Below, piece after piece: positions 19,355 to 27,328 of a stretch of DNA of 27,328 nt. Numbering within the stretch: position 1 is the first letter of the stretch; every line of letters starts with the position of its first letter. The notes beneath the pieces are model-generated. The model made no database searches and had not been told where the DNA came from. It saw only the letters and a list, made by a program, of their open reading frames with translations. The stretch is from Apostichopus parvimensis (taxonomy: Eukaryota; Echinodermata; Holothuroidea; Aspidochirotida; Stichopodidae): assembly GCA_000934455.1 (NCBI GenBank), contig KN894017.1, positions 6,273 to 33,600 on the forward strand, given 5' to 3'. Made by a program: the position numbers and the translations under genes.

Positions 19355-20600
19355 ATGACGACCATTCATCCTCATTCGTGTGAGTGCAGTAAAAGTGAAA
19401 TGGACCTTTTTAGTGTCCCACCAACACAGAATGTCATCAATCGCGGAGCCTGGGGGAAAATCAACCCCATCGCCGGATTGTCTCAGCCCTTTGAATTTGA
19501 AATTCCAGACATCGGAGACCAATACCTCGATCCCGAAGAGACGCAACTTTTCGTCAAGTGCAAAATTACCAAATCCAACGGTGGTGTTCTCACACATACT
19601 GGAGATCACGTGGACAATGTCGGACCTATTAATTATCCTCTCCGTGCATTCTTTAAACAGGTAGATGTTTCACTCAACGGTCAAAAAATTTCGGATCTTT
19701 CCGCATGTTATCCGTACAGAGCATATATAGAGGCATTACTCAACTATGGCCGTGAAGCCAAAGCGAATCATCTAAGTACTGCCATGTACCACAAAGATAC
19801 ACCAGGTCACATGGAAGACAGCGATGCCGTAAACGGTTCTGACCAGGGTCTCAAAGCCAGAGCATTGCATTTCAAAGACGGTGTAGAAGTAGAACTGATG
19901 GGTCGCTTACATTGCAATATTTTCCACATGGATCGATATTTACTGAACGGCGTTACCTTGAAGATGAAGTTGATACCAAACAACGATGCGTTCGTGTTGA
20001 TGACCGTCAATGATACCGCGGGCTACAGAGTTCAGTTTAACATGCTCTCCAACTCCAACATGCAAAAGTGCTAGCGAGCGGTATCACTGCAAAGTACCCC
20101 GTCAACCGTGTACAACTTCGCACAAAAGCCGTCCAGGCCGGTAATACGAACGTCATATCCGATCACTTATGGCTTGGGCAGCTACCAAGACGGCTGATCT
20201 TAGGGATCGTGAAAACTGCAGCATTCAACGGTCATTTTTCTAAACATTCATTCAACTTTAACCAGTTTTACAGTCAACGAAGTCTCACTCCGCTACGCAA
20301 GACGCATACTTCCTTCAGAAGCATTAAAACTGCCCTTTAACGAGGATGGATCAGCTAATCAAACGATAAGAGCTTACGATTCGCTCTTTACGGCTCTGCA
20401 TCAAAAGAATTTAGACGAAGGAATGGACATCACTCGCAACGAGTATGAGAAAGGCTTCACCTTATATGCCTTCGATTTTACTTCCGATCTTGCCGATGGT
20501 GCCCATTATAACCGCAAGGAAGAGGGTACATTGGATCTAACCCTACGCTTCGACGAAGCCTTCACCGAGAGTGTTATGCTTATTCGCTTATTGTTATGCT
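19355..20600 (+). pseudogene. Polinton major capsid protein (double jelly roll), frameshifted
   Basis: The ATG at 19355 starts 'MTTIHPHSCECSKSEMDLFS', then 'FEIPDIGDQYLDPEETQLFV', 'VSLNGQKISD' and 'NYPLRAFFKQVD'. These match the N-terminal jelly roll of Polinton major capsid proteins (hexon-like). The first frame runs to 20074. A shift near 20065 gives the second part ('YPVNRVQLRTKAVQAG', 'LPRRLILGIVKTAAFNGHFS'), and another near 20275 continues through 'LDEGMDITRNEYEKGFTLYA'. The C-terminus is blurred by a 20-bp duplication at 20572-20604. The gene would form the icosahedral shell. It retains most of its length with only about three lesions, so it is one of the better preserved genes. Confidence 0.92.
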
Positions 20601-20604
20601 TATT

Positions 20605-21017
20605 TGCTGACAAAGATCCTCGAGAGAGATACATTTACAGCTCCTTCATTCCGAGGTGTGTTTGCATCCGACAATTTGCCAACACGACGTCCTGATCTAG
20701 ACAATTGATACGTGTTCAACACAGATCCATCGGCTTATGAGGGTCAACACTGGACGTGCTTGTTCGTGTCACAAGACGGCGCCATCGTGAAATATTTCGA
20801 TTCTTTTGACCGATCACCCACGACGATACCTGGCATCGCACGGTTTCTGCGAAATGAGGTTGTTCGTTACAACACACGCCAGTTACAATCGCTGATCTCG
20901 CATGTCTGTGGACATTATTGTTTGTATTATCTCTTATATCGGTGCCGTGGACAACGTATGGCGGATATCGTTGGAAGGTTTACCGATGACGTTCACCGTA
21001 ATGACCAAGATGTATAG
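20605..21017 (+). pseudogene. Adenain-like cysteine protease, degraded
   Basis: The recognisable sequence begins 'LLTKILERD' at about 20607 and continues 'FRGVFASDNLPTRR'. An in-frame TGA occurs at about 20706-20708, after which the frame is open to 21017. The catalytic set of the adenovirus/Ulp1 fold is visible: His in 'GQHWTCLFV' (about 20748-20750), Asp in 'YFDSFD', Gln in 'RQLQSL' and Cys in 'HVCGHYC' (about 20907-20909). Such proteases mature virion proteins. The N-terminal Met is not visible, probably because of the duplication at 20572-20604 at the junction with the capsid gene. It is the last gene before the right inverted repeat. Confidence 0.92.
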
Positions 21018-21224
21018 TATTTCATTAAACCATATTTGTTTCTTTGAGAAAAAAAATATGATCACCTTTTGTAATTTGAATCAAAGAAAATTTGTTTAAC
21101 ACTTAATTCATATATTTACCAAAAATTAGTTTGTTCCTACTGTTGTACACATGTTCCATACTTTAAAATAATAATGGTATCAAAATGTGCTAGTATCCGA
21201 AATAAGTTTCGTCGGGACGGGTTT
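21018..21224. other. AT-rich stretch between the protease gene and the right inverted repeat
   Basis: Contains no recognised gene. It would hold the 3' UTR and poly(A) signal of the protease message, although no AATAAA is obvious here. Confidence 0.4.
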
Positions 21225-21725
21225 CCTATCGTCTCCTCACCGTTATGGTAAAATGATAACCAAAGTAGTGATGCACTATCGATATCATTATTGTTTTTAC
21301 ATGTATGACTGAACGACCCATATTTTCTTGTTTGATGTGACGATATGCTGTGATGCATTCGAATAAATTGAAACGATTATTAAAATAGATGCTTTGTTTT
21401 CATTTTGACATGCCTGTCTGGCTAAGTGGGAGAAAGGAAGAGGAGGAGGAGGGGGAGGTGGGTCGTATTGATTCTATCTTACCGAGCTAAATAGCGAAGG
21501 ACCCTTGTGTCTTCAAATGCGCTATATCGGGTCCCCCATGTCCAAATTGTCCTATATCGGGTCCCCCATGTCCATGTTGTGCTATATCGGGTCCCCCTGT
21601 CAATTTTGCCCTATATCGGGTCCCCTTGTCCATTTTGTGCAATATTGGGTCCCTTTGTCCATTTTGCCCTAGTTCCGGTCCCCAACTCTTTATCGATTAT
21701 GCCCGGTCTGGGTCTATACACTACT
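21225..21725 (-). repeat. Right terminal inverted repeat of the Polinton
   Basis: The inverse complement of the left repeat. It contains about six ~30-bp subrepeats of the form CTATATCGGGTCCCCCATGTCC (21520-21690), compared with about three on the left, which explains its greater length. It ends ...GGGTCTATACACTACT at 21725. Confidence 0.9.
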
Positions 21726-21731
21726 AATGTG
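21726..21731. repeat. Polinton target-site duplication, right copy (AATGTG)
   Basis: Exact match to 3601-3606, immediately outside the right inverted repeat. Confidence 0.93.
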
Positions 21732-22770
21732 GTTGCTTCAAATATTTGTAGGTGCACATACAACTCCGAAAAAACTCTGTTGGCAGCGAAACCTTCTATA
21801 AAACCTCCAATGCCATGACTGCCTAAGTTATCAGCTAAAACAAATGATACCGTGTCTTTCATTATGTACTGTTCTCCATGTACGTCCAGTGTTAGCTCTT
21901 TTGTCTCTAAAACTTTTAAATTAGTAATCAACTGTTTTGCAACATGTGTTAAGCCAAATTTCTTTCAAAGAGTTGTCTTACACAGCCATACCAAGTGTAC
22001 GTACTCAGCTTGCTTCTATGCTATGCTGGTAGCTTACCAATTGTAAAGACATCCCATTGAGCGTTTTTTCCTATAGCTTCCTAAAGGATTGCATACTTCA
22101 AATAATCATGTAATGATGGCTATTTTTCAAAAATCCTATTACTTTGATATAATGATCCATCACAACAATTTTGTAAGACACAATCTTGACAATGCCTGTG
22201 TGTGTTAAACACTTCATCCAAAACATCATTATGCTGAAGAAGAGATCTAAGACTCTCCAGAATAGGAACACACAGGTAGTTAGCTACTTCAGTCTTATTA
22301 CAGTTGATGTCAATGACGATGAACTCTACTGGGGCTGTGGTGTTGTTCAAAACAAATTCTTTGTGATAAACCTCACTGCTGAAGTAATCTAGGGCAGAGA
22401 GTGGCGAATTCCTTTCTAGAATATCCAATATGACACTAGTCCTATCTGTGTTGAGTCCTTCTGTTTCTAATGCAGCATTAACTTGTGCAAGTTGTTGATT
22501 TTGAGCTGTTGCAAGTAATGAATGTATATTTCAAAAGTGTACTTACTGTTGTCCTTGGCAAGTTGTGTTTTTCTGTTAGTTTCATGGTGAACAAGCCTAC
22601 AGCATCCTGAATATATTTTCCTTCCTGTATGTTCTAGTTGTTCTTCAATATCTCTGTTCTATTCCAGGATCATACAGTATGTGTTCATTTTCTGCATTTG
22701 CAACAGATGGTTCACAATGGTACACTCTAAATACAATCTGGTGAAAATTTCCTGGTTAATGATTTGCTAA
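21732..22770 (-). pseudogene. N-terminal part of the decayed multicopy metazoan gene split by the Polinton
   Basis: Read on the minus strand from about 22770 downwards. 'IQDAVGLFTMKLTEKHNLPR' (about 22540-22610) is followed by a frame from about 22428 carrying 'LESLRSLLQHNDVLDEV' and 'CDGSLYQS'. After a break come 'AQWDVFTIGKLP', 'LVWLCKTTL' and then 'DTVSFVLADNLGSHGIGGF' (about 21790-21845). The motif order matches the uncharacterised family whose later part lies at 2588-3606. The frame runs into the target-site duplication and would continue at 3606. Stops and shifts occur every few hundred bases. The function is unknown. Confidence 0.68.
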
Positions 22771-24495
22771 CATTATCCTGGTTATTGGCTACGTTAGTTA
22801 ACATCATCCTGGTTACGCGCCATCCGTTCTGGGGTAAACCTGATCTTAACATAACCCTGGTCAAAATAGATTTTTTTTCATATTGCAATCTTCGCCTCTT
22901 ATTGGTTGATAGTCGCGACTCATGACGTTCGAGCAGCTTTCTACGACGACAATCTCAAGCAGGAAAAACTGTCAAATACAGCAAAGAAATGTGCAAATAT
23001 CCATCTAATTATTGCAGATGACGAATGGAGAGGTATGAGTTACCATAAATAAGTGTCTGAATGTAAAGGTGAAATACCGGGATCATGTCGTTTTGTCATT
23101 TCTGTGATACAGTCAGTACGCGCGATATCGAAGTATAACCTAACGTTAGCCCTTACGTTGTTAGGTTAGGTTAGGCCAGATCCTTTCCCTGATATAGTAA
23201 ATACACTGTACTGGCTATGAGATAGTATAGCCTATGCTAGTATTTGTATAGTAAGTACCTTACTCTGAGTGTGAAACTTACTAGGCTAGGCTATAACCAG
23301 TTAAAAGGATTGACTGGTGGCCCAAAGAAGTTACCTTAAAAAATGATAAATAATTTTCCAAACATGTTGTCAAAGTATGAGAACGCTAATGTTGCGTTTG
23401 ACAGAGAATTTTTTTTTTAATAATTAAAGATGGACATTTCCAATATGATTTGAACAGTACAGAACGTGACGTCTTCTACGCTAATGCAGATTGCGACATA
23501 AATCACGCTCCGTACAGTACCTACAGTAATCACAACAAAAACCGCGTTAGTATACAGATTAATTTCTTCCTTAATTTTCGGTGAAATTTCTTATAAATTA
23601 GATATGTTTTCAAAAACTCCTTAAGCCGCCATATATGTAGTAGATCGGAGGTTTCGTGGTCTTTATGTAACACAAGATAAGTTTTAACAGCAGACTCTTC
23701 GTTGTTTATACATCGCGATATCCAGCTCCAACGCGAAGAATGTTCGCATTTAGGCTACTCTAACGTTTACAATCGGACAGTTCTGCGAAGCTTAAGCTTC
23801 TCGGTACTACATTCTGCTCTGCCATTGATTCCGCCATTCCGCCAAGTTTCATCTTTCGGTGTACCGAATACTTTTCAAGTTTCCTTTTATTGTAAATTTG
23901 ATCCGTGAATTTTATTTCAGCGATTTCGAAGAACAGTTTATGAACTGTGGTTTGAGTGTGAGAGTATATTATGTGCAACGCTATACGTATACCAACTGAG
24001 AATGGTACAGTAGGCTATAAACGTTCGCGATATGAACGTTATATATATATAATAGGCAATCACCTGTGCGTGTACACGTGAGAGTGTATTTGCTTCGGAA
24101 ATGAGAGTGCTAACTTCAAGTCGCCTGTTTTGCCTATTTGCCTGCACTACGTCAATCACCATATTGATGCGTTCGAACAAACGTTACTTTTGGTGAGAAA
24201 CTGGTGAATTTAAAAACCAGATTTCTACAAGAAGAAACGTCGAATGGGGACAATTTTTACATGGTTAGATAGAGAAAATAATAACTACAAGGACAATGTA
24301 TCAAAATCTTCCCCCAGACATTTCCTTGTAGCTATATTATGATCCCTATATTATGTATTGATAATGTGAAAGTTGATTACAAATATGATTTTTTTTTGTG
24401 CTATTCATTTATAAAAACCAAAAAACTTGTGTATGGTTAATCTCTATCTAGACTATACTTCAATGTAATGGACCCAGAACACTAACAAAATTAAC
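22771..24495. other. Unassigned flank between the decayed gene and the Penelope-like element
   Basis: No gene recognised. A CCAAT-box inverse (ATTGG, about 22902), a CRE-like TGACGT-type site (about 22924) and a splice-donor-like GAGAG/GTATGAG (about 23029-23037) lie close together and could be a relic promoter and first exon; this is weak. Three TTAGGT-like units at about 23160-23174 are too few to call a repeat array. The remainder is AT-rich. Confidence 0.35.
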
Positions 24496-26810
24496 TTGTG
24501 TTTGTCTCAGCAGAAAATTGAACTCACAAAAAGAAGATATAATAAAATGATAGACCTTCAGAAAAGACGCAAACGTACCGCTTGCAACCGTCTTAGAAGG
24601 CCCCAGACTCAACCTGAGTCTGAACCACCCTCCTCAACTGCAGTTGTTAACTTATCTTCTTCTACTCTTACCAGTGCAGACCTTAGGCTTCTCTCCAAAG
24701 GACTCAACATCTGTCCTATTCCTCCGTCATTTGATCAAGCGGAACTGAGCCAAGATCTTAATCATTTCTTTCGCAGAATTCACCTTCGTGAGATTTTCCT
24801 AGATGATCCTCCAACTGAACGGGAACCCTTCTACAATAAAAGTTCTTGGATGCTTCCTAAGAACAGAGTCCCTGTTTTAGAAGCCAACACACAAGTTGTC
24901 AGCTCTGAGACTAACCAGTCAAACTCTCCTCTACGCAAAACACACGCAACCTTCCAAGAGATGAGCGTAAAGCACTCTCCTCACTGATGTTTCGCAGTGA
25001 CATTATCATCAAGCCAGCCGACAAAGGTTCTGCAGTTGTCATCCAGGATCGACAGGATTGCATCAAGGAAGCCATGCGTCATCTCTCCAACAGCGATATT
25101 TTTACTCTTCTTGATTCTGATCCCACAGTTATTTTCTCCCAGCAGATAAAACAGACCATCACTGATATGTACCAGCGGAACTATATCTCTAAGAAGGCTG
25201 TTTCTTTCCTTTCTCCCACAGACAGTAAGGCAGCCAGGTTTTATCTTCTGCCCAAAATTCACAAGCCTGGTAACCCTGGTAGGCCTATCATCTCAGGCAA
25301 TGAGTCCCCCACCGAGAATGTATCCTTGTTTGTTGACCACTTCATTAAACCTCTAGTTCCTCAGATTAACTCTTACATCCATGACACTCCAGATTTCCTC
25401 AGGAAACTTGAATATATCAAGAACCAAATCCCTATAGTACAGCCATCATCGGTACTTTCGACGTTACTTCTCTTTACACTAACATCCCTTATGCTGAAGG
25501 TATCGCAGCCACGTGTCCAGCCCTGTCTAAGAAGGTCCACCCTTGTCCACCCATCTCTGACATCAAAGTTCTCATACAACAGGTACTCCCAAAAAACAAC
25601 TTCACGTTCATGGACAAGCATTACCTTCAAAGACACGGGACTGCCATAGGTACCAGGATGGCTCCTTATTTTGCTTGCATGTTTATGTCTAGCCTTGAAG
25701 AACGCATGCTCAGCACAGCTCCCTGTCGTCCTCTTATATGGTAGCGCTACATTGATGACATCTTTTTCGTTTGGACCAGTGATGAGGATAGCCTGCTCAC
25801 CTTCATCAATCACATCAATTCTTTCCACAGCACCATCAAATTTACCTCTAATTACTCTCACCAATAGGTTAACTTTCTCGATGTGACTGTTTGCAAGGAA
25901 CACGGTTCTCTCTCAACAGACTTATACACCAAGCCCTCAGACACACATCAGTATCTCCATTCTTCAAGCAGCCATCCCGTCACTGCAAGCCTGGAATTGC
26001 CTACAGTCAAGCACTTTGTCTTTGTCGCATTTGCTCTAACAACTCCTCTTTCATTCGCCATACAGATGCTTTGGAAAAACACCTTACTGCCAGGGGCCGT
26101 GGTAACAGAAAGGTGCGTGAAGCCATTCAGAGAGTCCGCTCACTTTCCAGATCATCTACTTTGGCAGTGAAGTACAAAAAGGGACGAGATTGCGACAACA
26201 AGCTCCCCTAGTTGTTACTTTCCACCCAAATCTTCCTCCTCTTCAGAAAATCACCTCTAACAACCACAACATTCTCCTCACTTCAGATAGACTCCAACGA
26301 GCCGTCCCTCAAAAACCTATCGTCGCCTACAGACGACCCCGCAATCAACGACACCTTCTTGTGCGTGCTGCTGTTCACCTCTTACTTCTTACCCCACACC
26401 CATTCAGCATGGTACTTTCAAATGTGATCGTACTTCGAGATGCATCATCTGCAGCCACCTCATTGTTGAATCCAATCACCAGCCACAGCATGCAACTCAG
26501 ACACAAGACTGAGGGTCAAATCACTTGCACAACCACTAATGTCATCTATCTGATCTTTTGTAGAGTTTGCTGCATCCAGTATGTTGGCGAAACCAAAACC
26601 ACCCTCAAGAAGCGATTCTATGGTCACAGATCCACAGTCAACACCATGAAGACTGAGACCCCAGTTGGAGAACACTTTAACCTTCCCAATCCCATACCAT
26701 TAACGACATTTCCCTACAGGGGATTGAATCCTTAGGTAGCCGTCCTGACCTAGTACGAATCAGCAGAGAGAGGCTGTGAATGCAACGCCTTCGCACCATT
26801 CACCCTCATG
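24496..26810 (+). pseudogene. Penelope-like polyprotein: RT plus GIY-YIG endonuclease, broken
   Basis: The first frame (to 24987) carries a basic N-terminus and 'LSKGLNICPIPPSFDQAELS', a typical element-family motif. A shift near 24960 gives 'IIIKPADKGSAVVI' and 'FYLLPKIHKPGNPGRPIISG' (RT motifs 1-2). A shift near 25455 is needed for 'SLYTNIPYAEG' (motif A region), then 'HGTAIGTRMAPYFACMFM' (motif B). A TAG at 25742-25744 directly precedes 'RYIDDIFFVW' (motif C, YIDD at 25748-25759), and a second TAG lies at 25867-25869. The nuclease ('NVIYLIFCRVCCIQYVGET', 'KRFYGHRS') lies at about 26538-26740 and ends, after a shift, with 'LQGIESLGSRPDL'. Together they would prime RT at nicked DNA. Confidence 0.9.
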
Positions 26811-26821
26811 GGCTCAACATT

Positions 26822-27175
26822 CAGGAAGGACATGACTAACTTTTCTTCTGCCCCCCTCGTTCTCCCCTTGTTCCCTTCCCCCCCCCCCATCACTCCTCTT
26901 CTCATAGCTCTATTCCACCCGTTTTTCTCCACACGTTTCTGTCTTTGTCCTTCTCTAGTTTATTCTCTACCCCCTTCCCTTAATCCTCTCTTTGTCCCTC
27001 CACTGTTTATCCCCTACCTCTCCCTCTTTCCCTGTTGGTTTCTTTCTTTCTTTCTTCTCTCCATCCTTTGTCTACTAATCCCCTTACATCTATCTCTTTG
27101 TGTTCACTATGCTCATTAACCTGTTTGTATTCTGTGCGTGTTTTTGTCCCTTCTGTTACTGTTACTTGTCATTAA
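26822..27175 (+). repeat. Pyrimidine-rich low-complexity tract in the Penelope-like 3' UTR
   Basis: Dominated by C and T on the plus strand, including a C12 run at about 26879-26890 and TTTCTTTCTTTCTTTC near 27040. No coding sense. Confidence 0.75.
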
Positions 27176-27179
27176 GCCT

Positions 27180-27210
27180 TTGAAGAAGATCCTGCTAGGA
27201 TCGAAACGTC
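27180..27210 (+). ncRNA. Hammerhead-like hairpin relic
   Basis: TTGAAGA (27180-27186, 5 of 7 matching the CTGATGA core) is followed by a perfect 6-bp hairpin GATCCT-GCT-AGGATC (27188-27202) and then GAAACGTC (27203-27210), which matches the GAAA core plus a GTC cleavage site. Penelope-like elements are known to carry minimal hammerhead ribozymes. The mutated first core suggests a relic or diverged form. Confidence 0.4.
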
Positions 27211-27299
27211 AGGCCAACTTACTTTTACATATTCAATGTAAGAAAAAGGGTTCGTGTTCCTTATAGGATAATACCAGCGCAGCGAGTATTTGTTCAGTT

Positions 27300-27328
27300 G
27301 TCTGATGATCGCCACCCTAAGGGCGTGA
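27300..27328 (+). ncRNA. Possible hammerhead ribozyme core, cut by the window end
   Basis: CTGATGA (27302-27308) is an exact catalytic-core match. It is followed by a possible stem II (CGCC at 27310-27313 pairing with GGCG at 27322-27325, loop ACCCTAAG) and then TGA at the window edge, where the GAAA core would be expected. A U-U mismatch at the base of stem II weakens the call. Confidence 0.4.

Larger units (their letters stand above)
3607..21725 (+). mobile_element. Polinton/Maverick (polintovirus-like) element, degraded, with a nested LINE
   Basis: This 18,119-bp element begins AGTAGTGTATAGACCC and ends with its exact inverse complement. It is flanked by a perfect 6-bp duplication and has terminal inverted repeats of roughly 385 (left) and 500 (right) bases. 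Between them, all on the plus strand, lie remnants of PolB, packaging ATPase, three unassigned genes, integrase, minor capsid, a small basic protein, major capsid and adenain-like protease. A CR1-like LINE of about 3.2 kb is nested in the left non-coding region, so the original Polinton was about 15 kb, within the usual 15-20 kb range. Capsid plus packaging plus protease genes indicate descent from a virion-forming lineage. Pervasive frameshifts and lost catalytic residues show that this copy is inactive. Confidence 0.95.
24496..27210 (+). mobile_element. Penelope-like element with GIY-YIG endonuclease, degraded
   Basis: Contains the characteristic Penelope-like N-terminal region, an RT with a YIDD centre and a C-terminal GIY-YIG nuclease, in that order on the plus strand. 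A pyrimidine-rich 3' untranslated region (26830-27175) and a hairpin-GAAAC motif (27180-27210) follow. At least four frameshifts and two in-frame stops break the coding region. The 5' boundary is unknown: no repeat of the 3' region was seen upstream, although such elements often carry long terminal-like repeats. The element probably continues to, or past, the window end. Confidence 0.88.

Noticed and set aside
10910..21017. Interpretation as an adenovirus or other free virus genome
   Set aside because: The perfect target-site duplication, integrase with chromodomain, Polinton-type gene order and embedded decay indicate an integrated Polinton rather than a free or recently integrated adenovirus.
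22186..22392. Plus-strand 68-codon frame
   Set aside because: Shadow of the minus-strand family gene, which has recognisable motifs in the same bases.
23156..23176. TTAGGTTAGGTTAGG, telomere-like
   Set aside because: Fewer than three units, and the unit is TTAGGT-like by phase. Too short to call an interstitial telomeric array.
26822..27175. Plus-strand open frame in the pyrimidine tract (26808-27119)
   Set aside because: Composition-driven frame rich in Pro, Leu, Phe and Ser with no motif; it lies in the Penelope-like 3' UTR.

Overview
The window looks like non-genic DNA from an animal genome, most likely a marine invertebrate. That is inferred from the mobile elements, not from any species marker: a Polinton/Maverick, a CR1-like LINE carrying a 2A peptide and a PHD-like finger, a THAP/TTAA (Kolobok-type) DNA transposon relic, and a GIY-YIG Penelope-like element. 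Echinoderm, cephalochordate and hemichordate genomes are known to carry this mixture, but the phylum cannot be fixed from sequence alone. No intact cellular gene was found. Almost every recognisable reading frame carries stops or frameshifts.

Layout. (1) Positions 1-740 hold a short trinucleotide repeat and nothing else recognised. (2) A minus-strand PB1-like exon candidate lies at 741-1148. (3) A decayed minus-strand copy of an uncharacterised multicopy metazoan protein family spans the window in pieces: its N-terminal part at about 21732-22770 and its middle and C-terminal parts at about 1491-1647 and 2588-3606. Two elements inserted into it, a 0.94-kb Kolobok-like relic (1648-2587, between TTAA sites) and an 18.1-kb Polinton (3607-21725). 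(4) The Polinton has a perfect 6-bp target duplication (AATGTG at 3601-3606 and 21726-21731), AG...CT ends and long terminal inverted repeats containing ~30-bp subrepeats. (5) A CR1-like LINE (about 5632-8846) is nested in its left non-coding part. (6) A decayed Penelope-like element runs from 24496 to about 27210, with hammerhead-ribozyme-like motifs near the window end.

The Polinton genes all lie on the plus strand, in this order: protein-primed type B DNA polymerase (10910-14781), A32/FtsK-like packaging ATPase (14840-15527), three conserved-looking genes of unknown role (15532-16890), retrovirus-like integrase with chromodomain (17036-18083), minor capsid protein (18148-18927), small basic virion-type protein (18934-19348), double-jelly-roll major capsid protein (19355-about 20600) and adenain-like cysteine protease (about 20605-21017). 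Replication, integration, packaging, capsid and maturation functions are therefore all represented, as in a virus-like Polinton (polintovirus). This copy is dead: the polymerase exonuclease Asp is Asn, the ATPase Walker A Lys codon is a stop, the third integrase acid is Asp instead of Glu, and nearly every gene is frameshifted.

The main value of the window is a datable stack of insertions with exact boundaries, and a set of poorly characterised Polinton genes. Nothing here proves a wholly new system; novelty cannot be judged without database searches.
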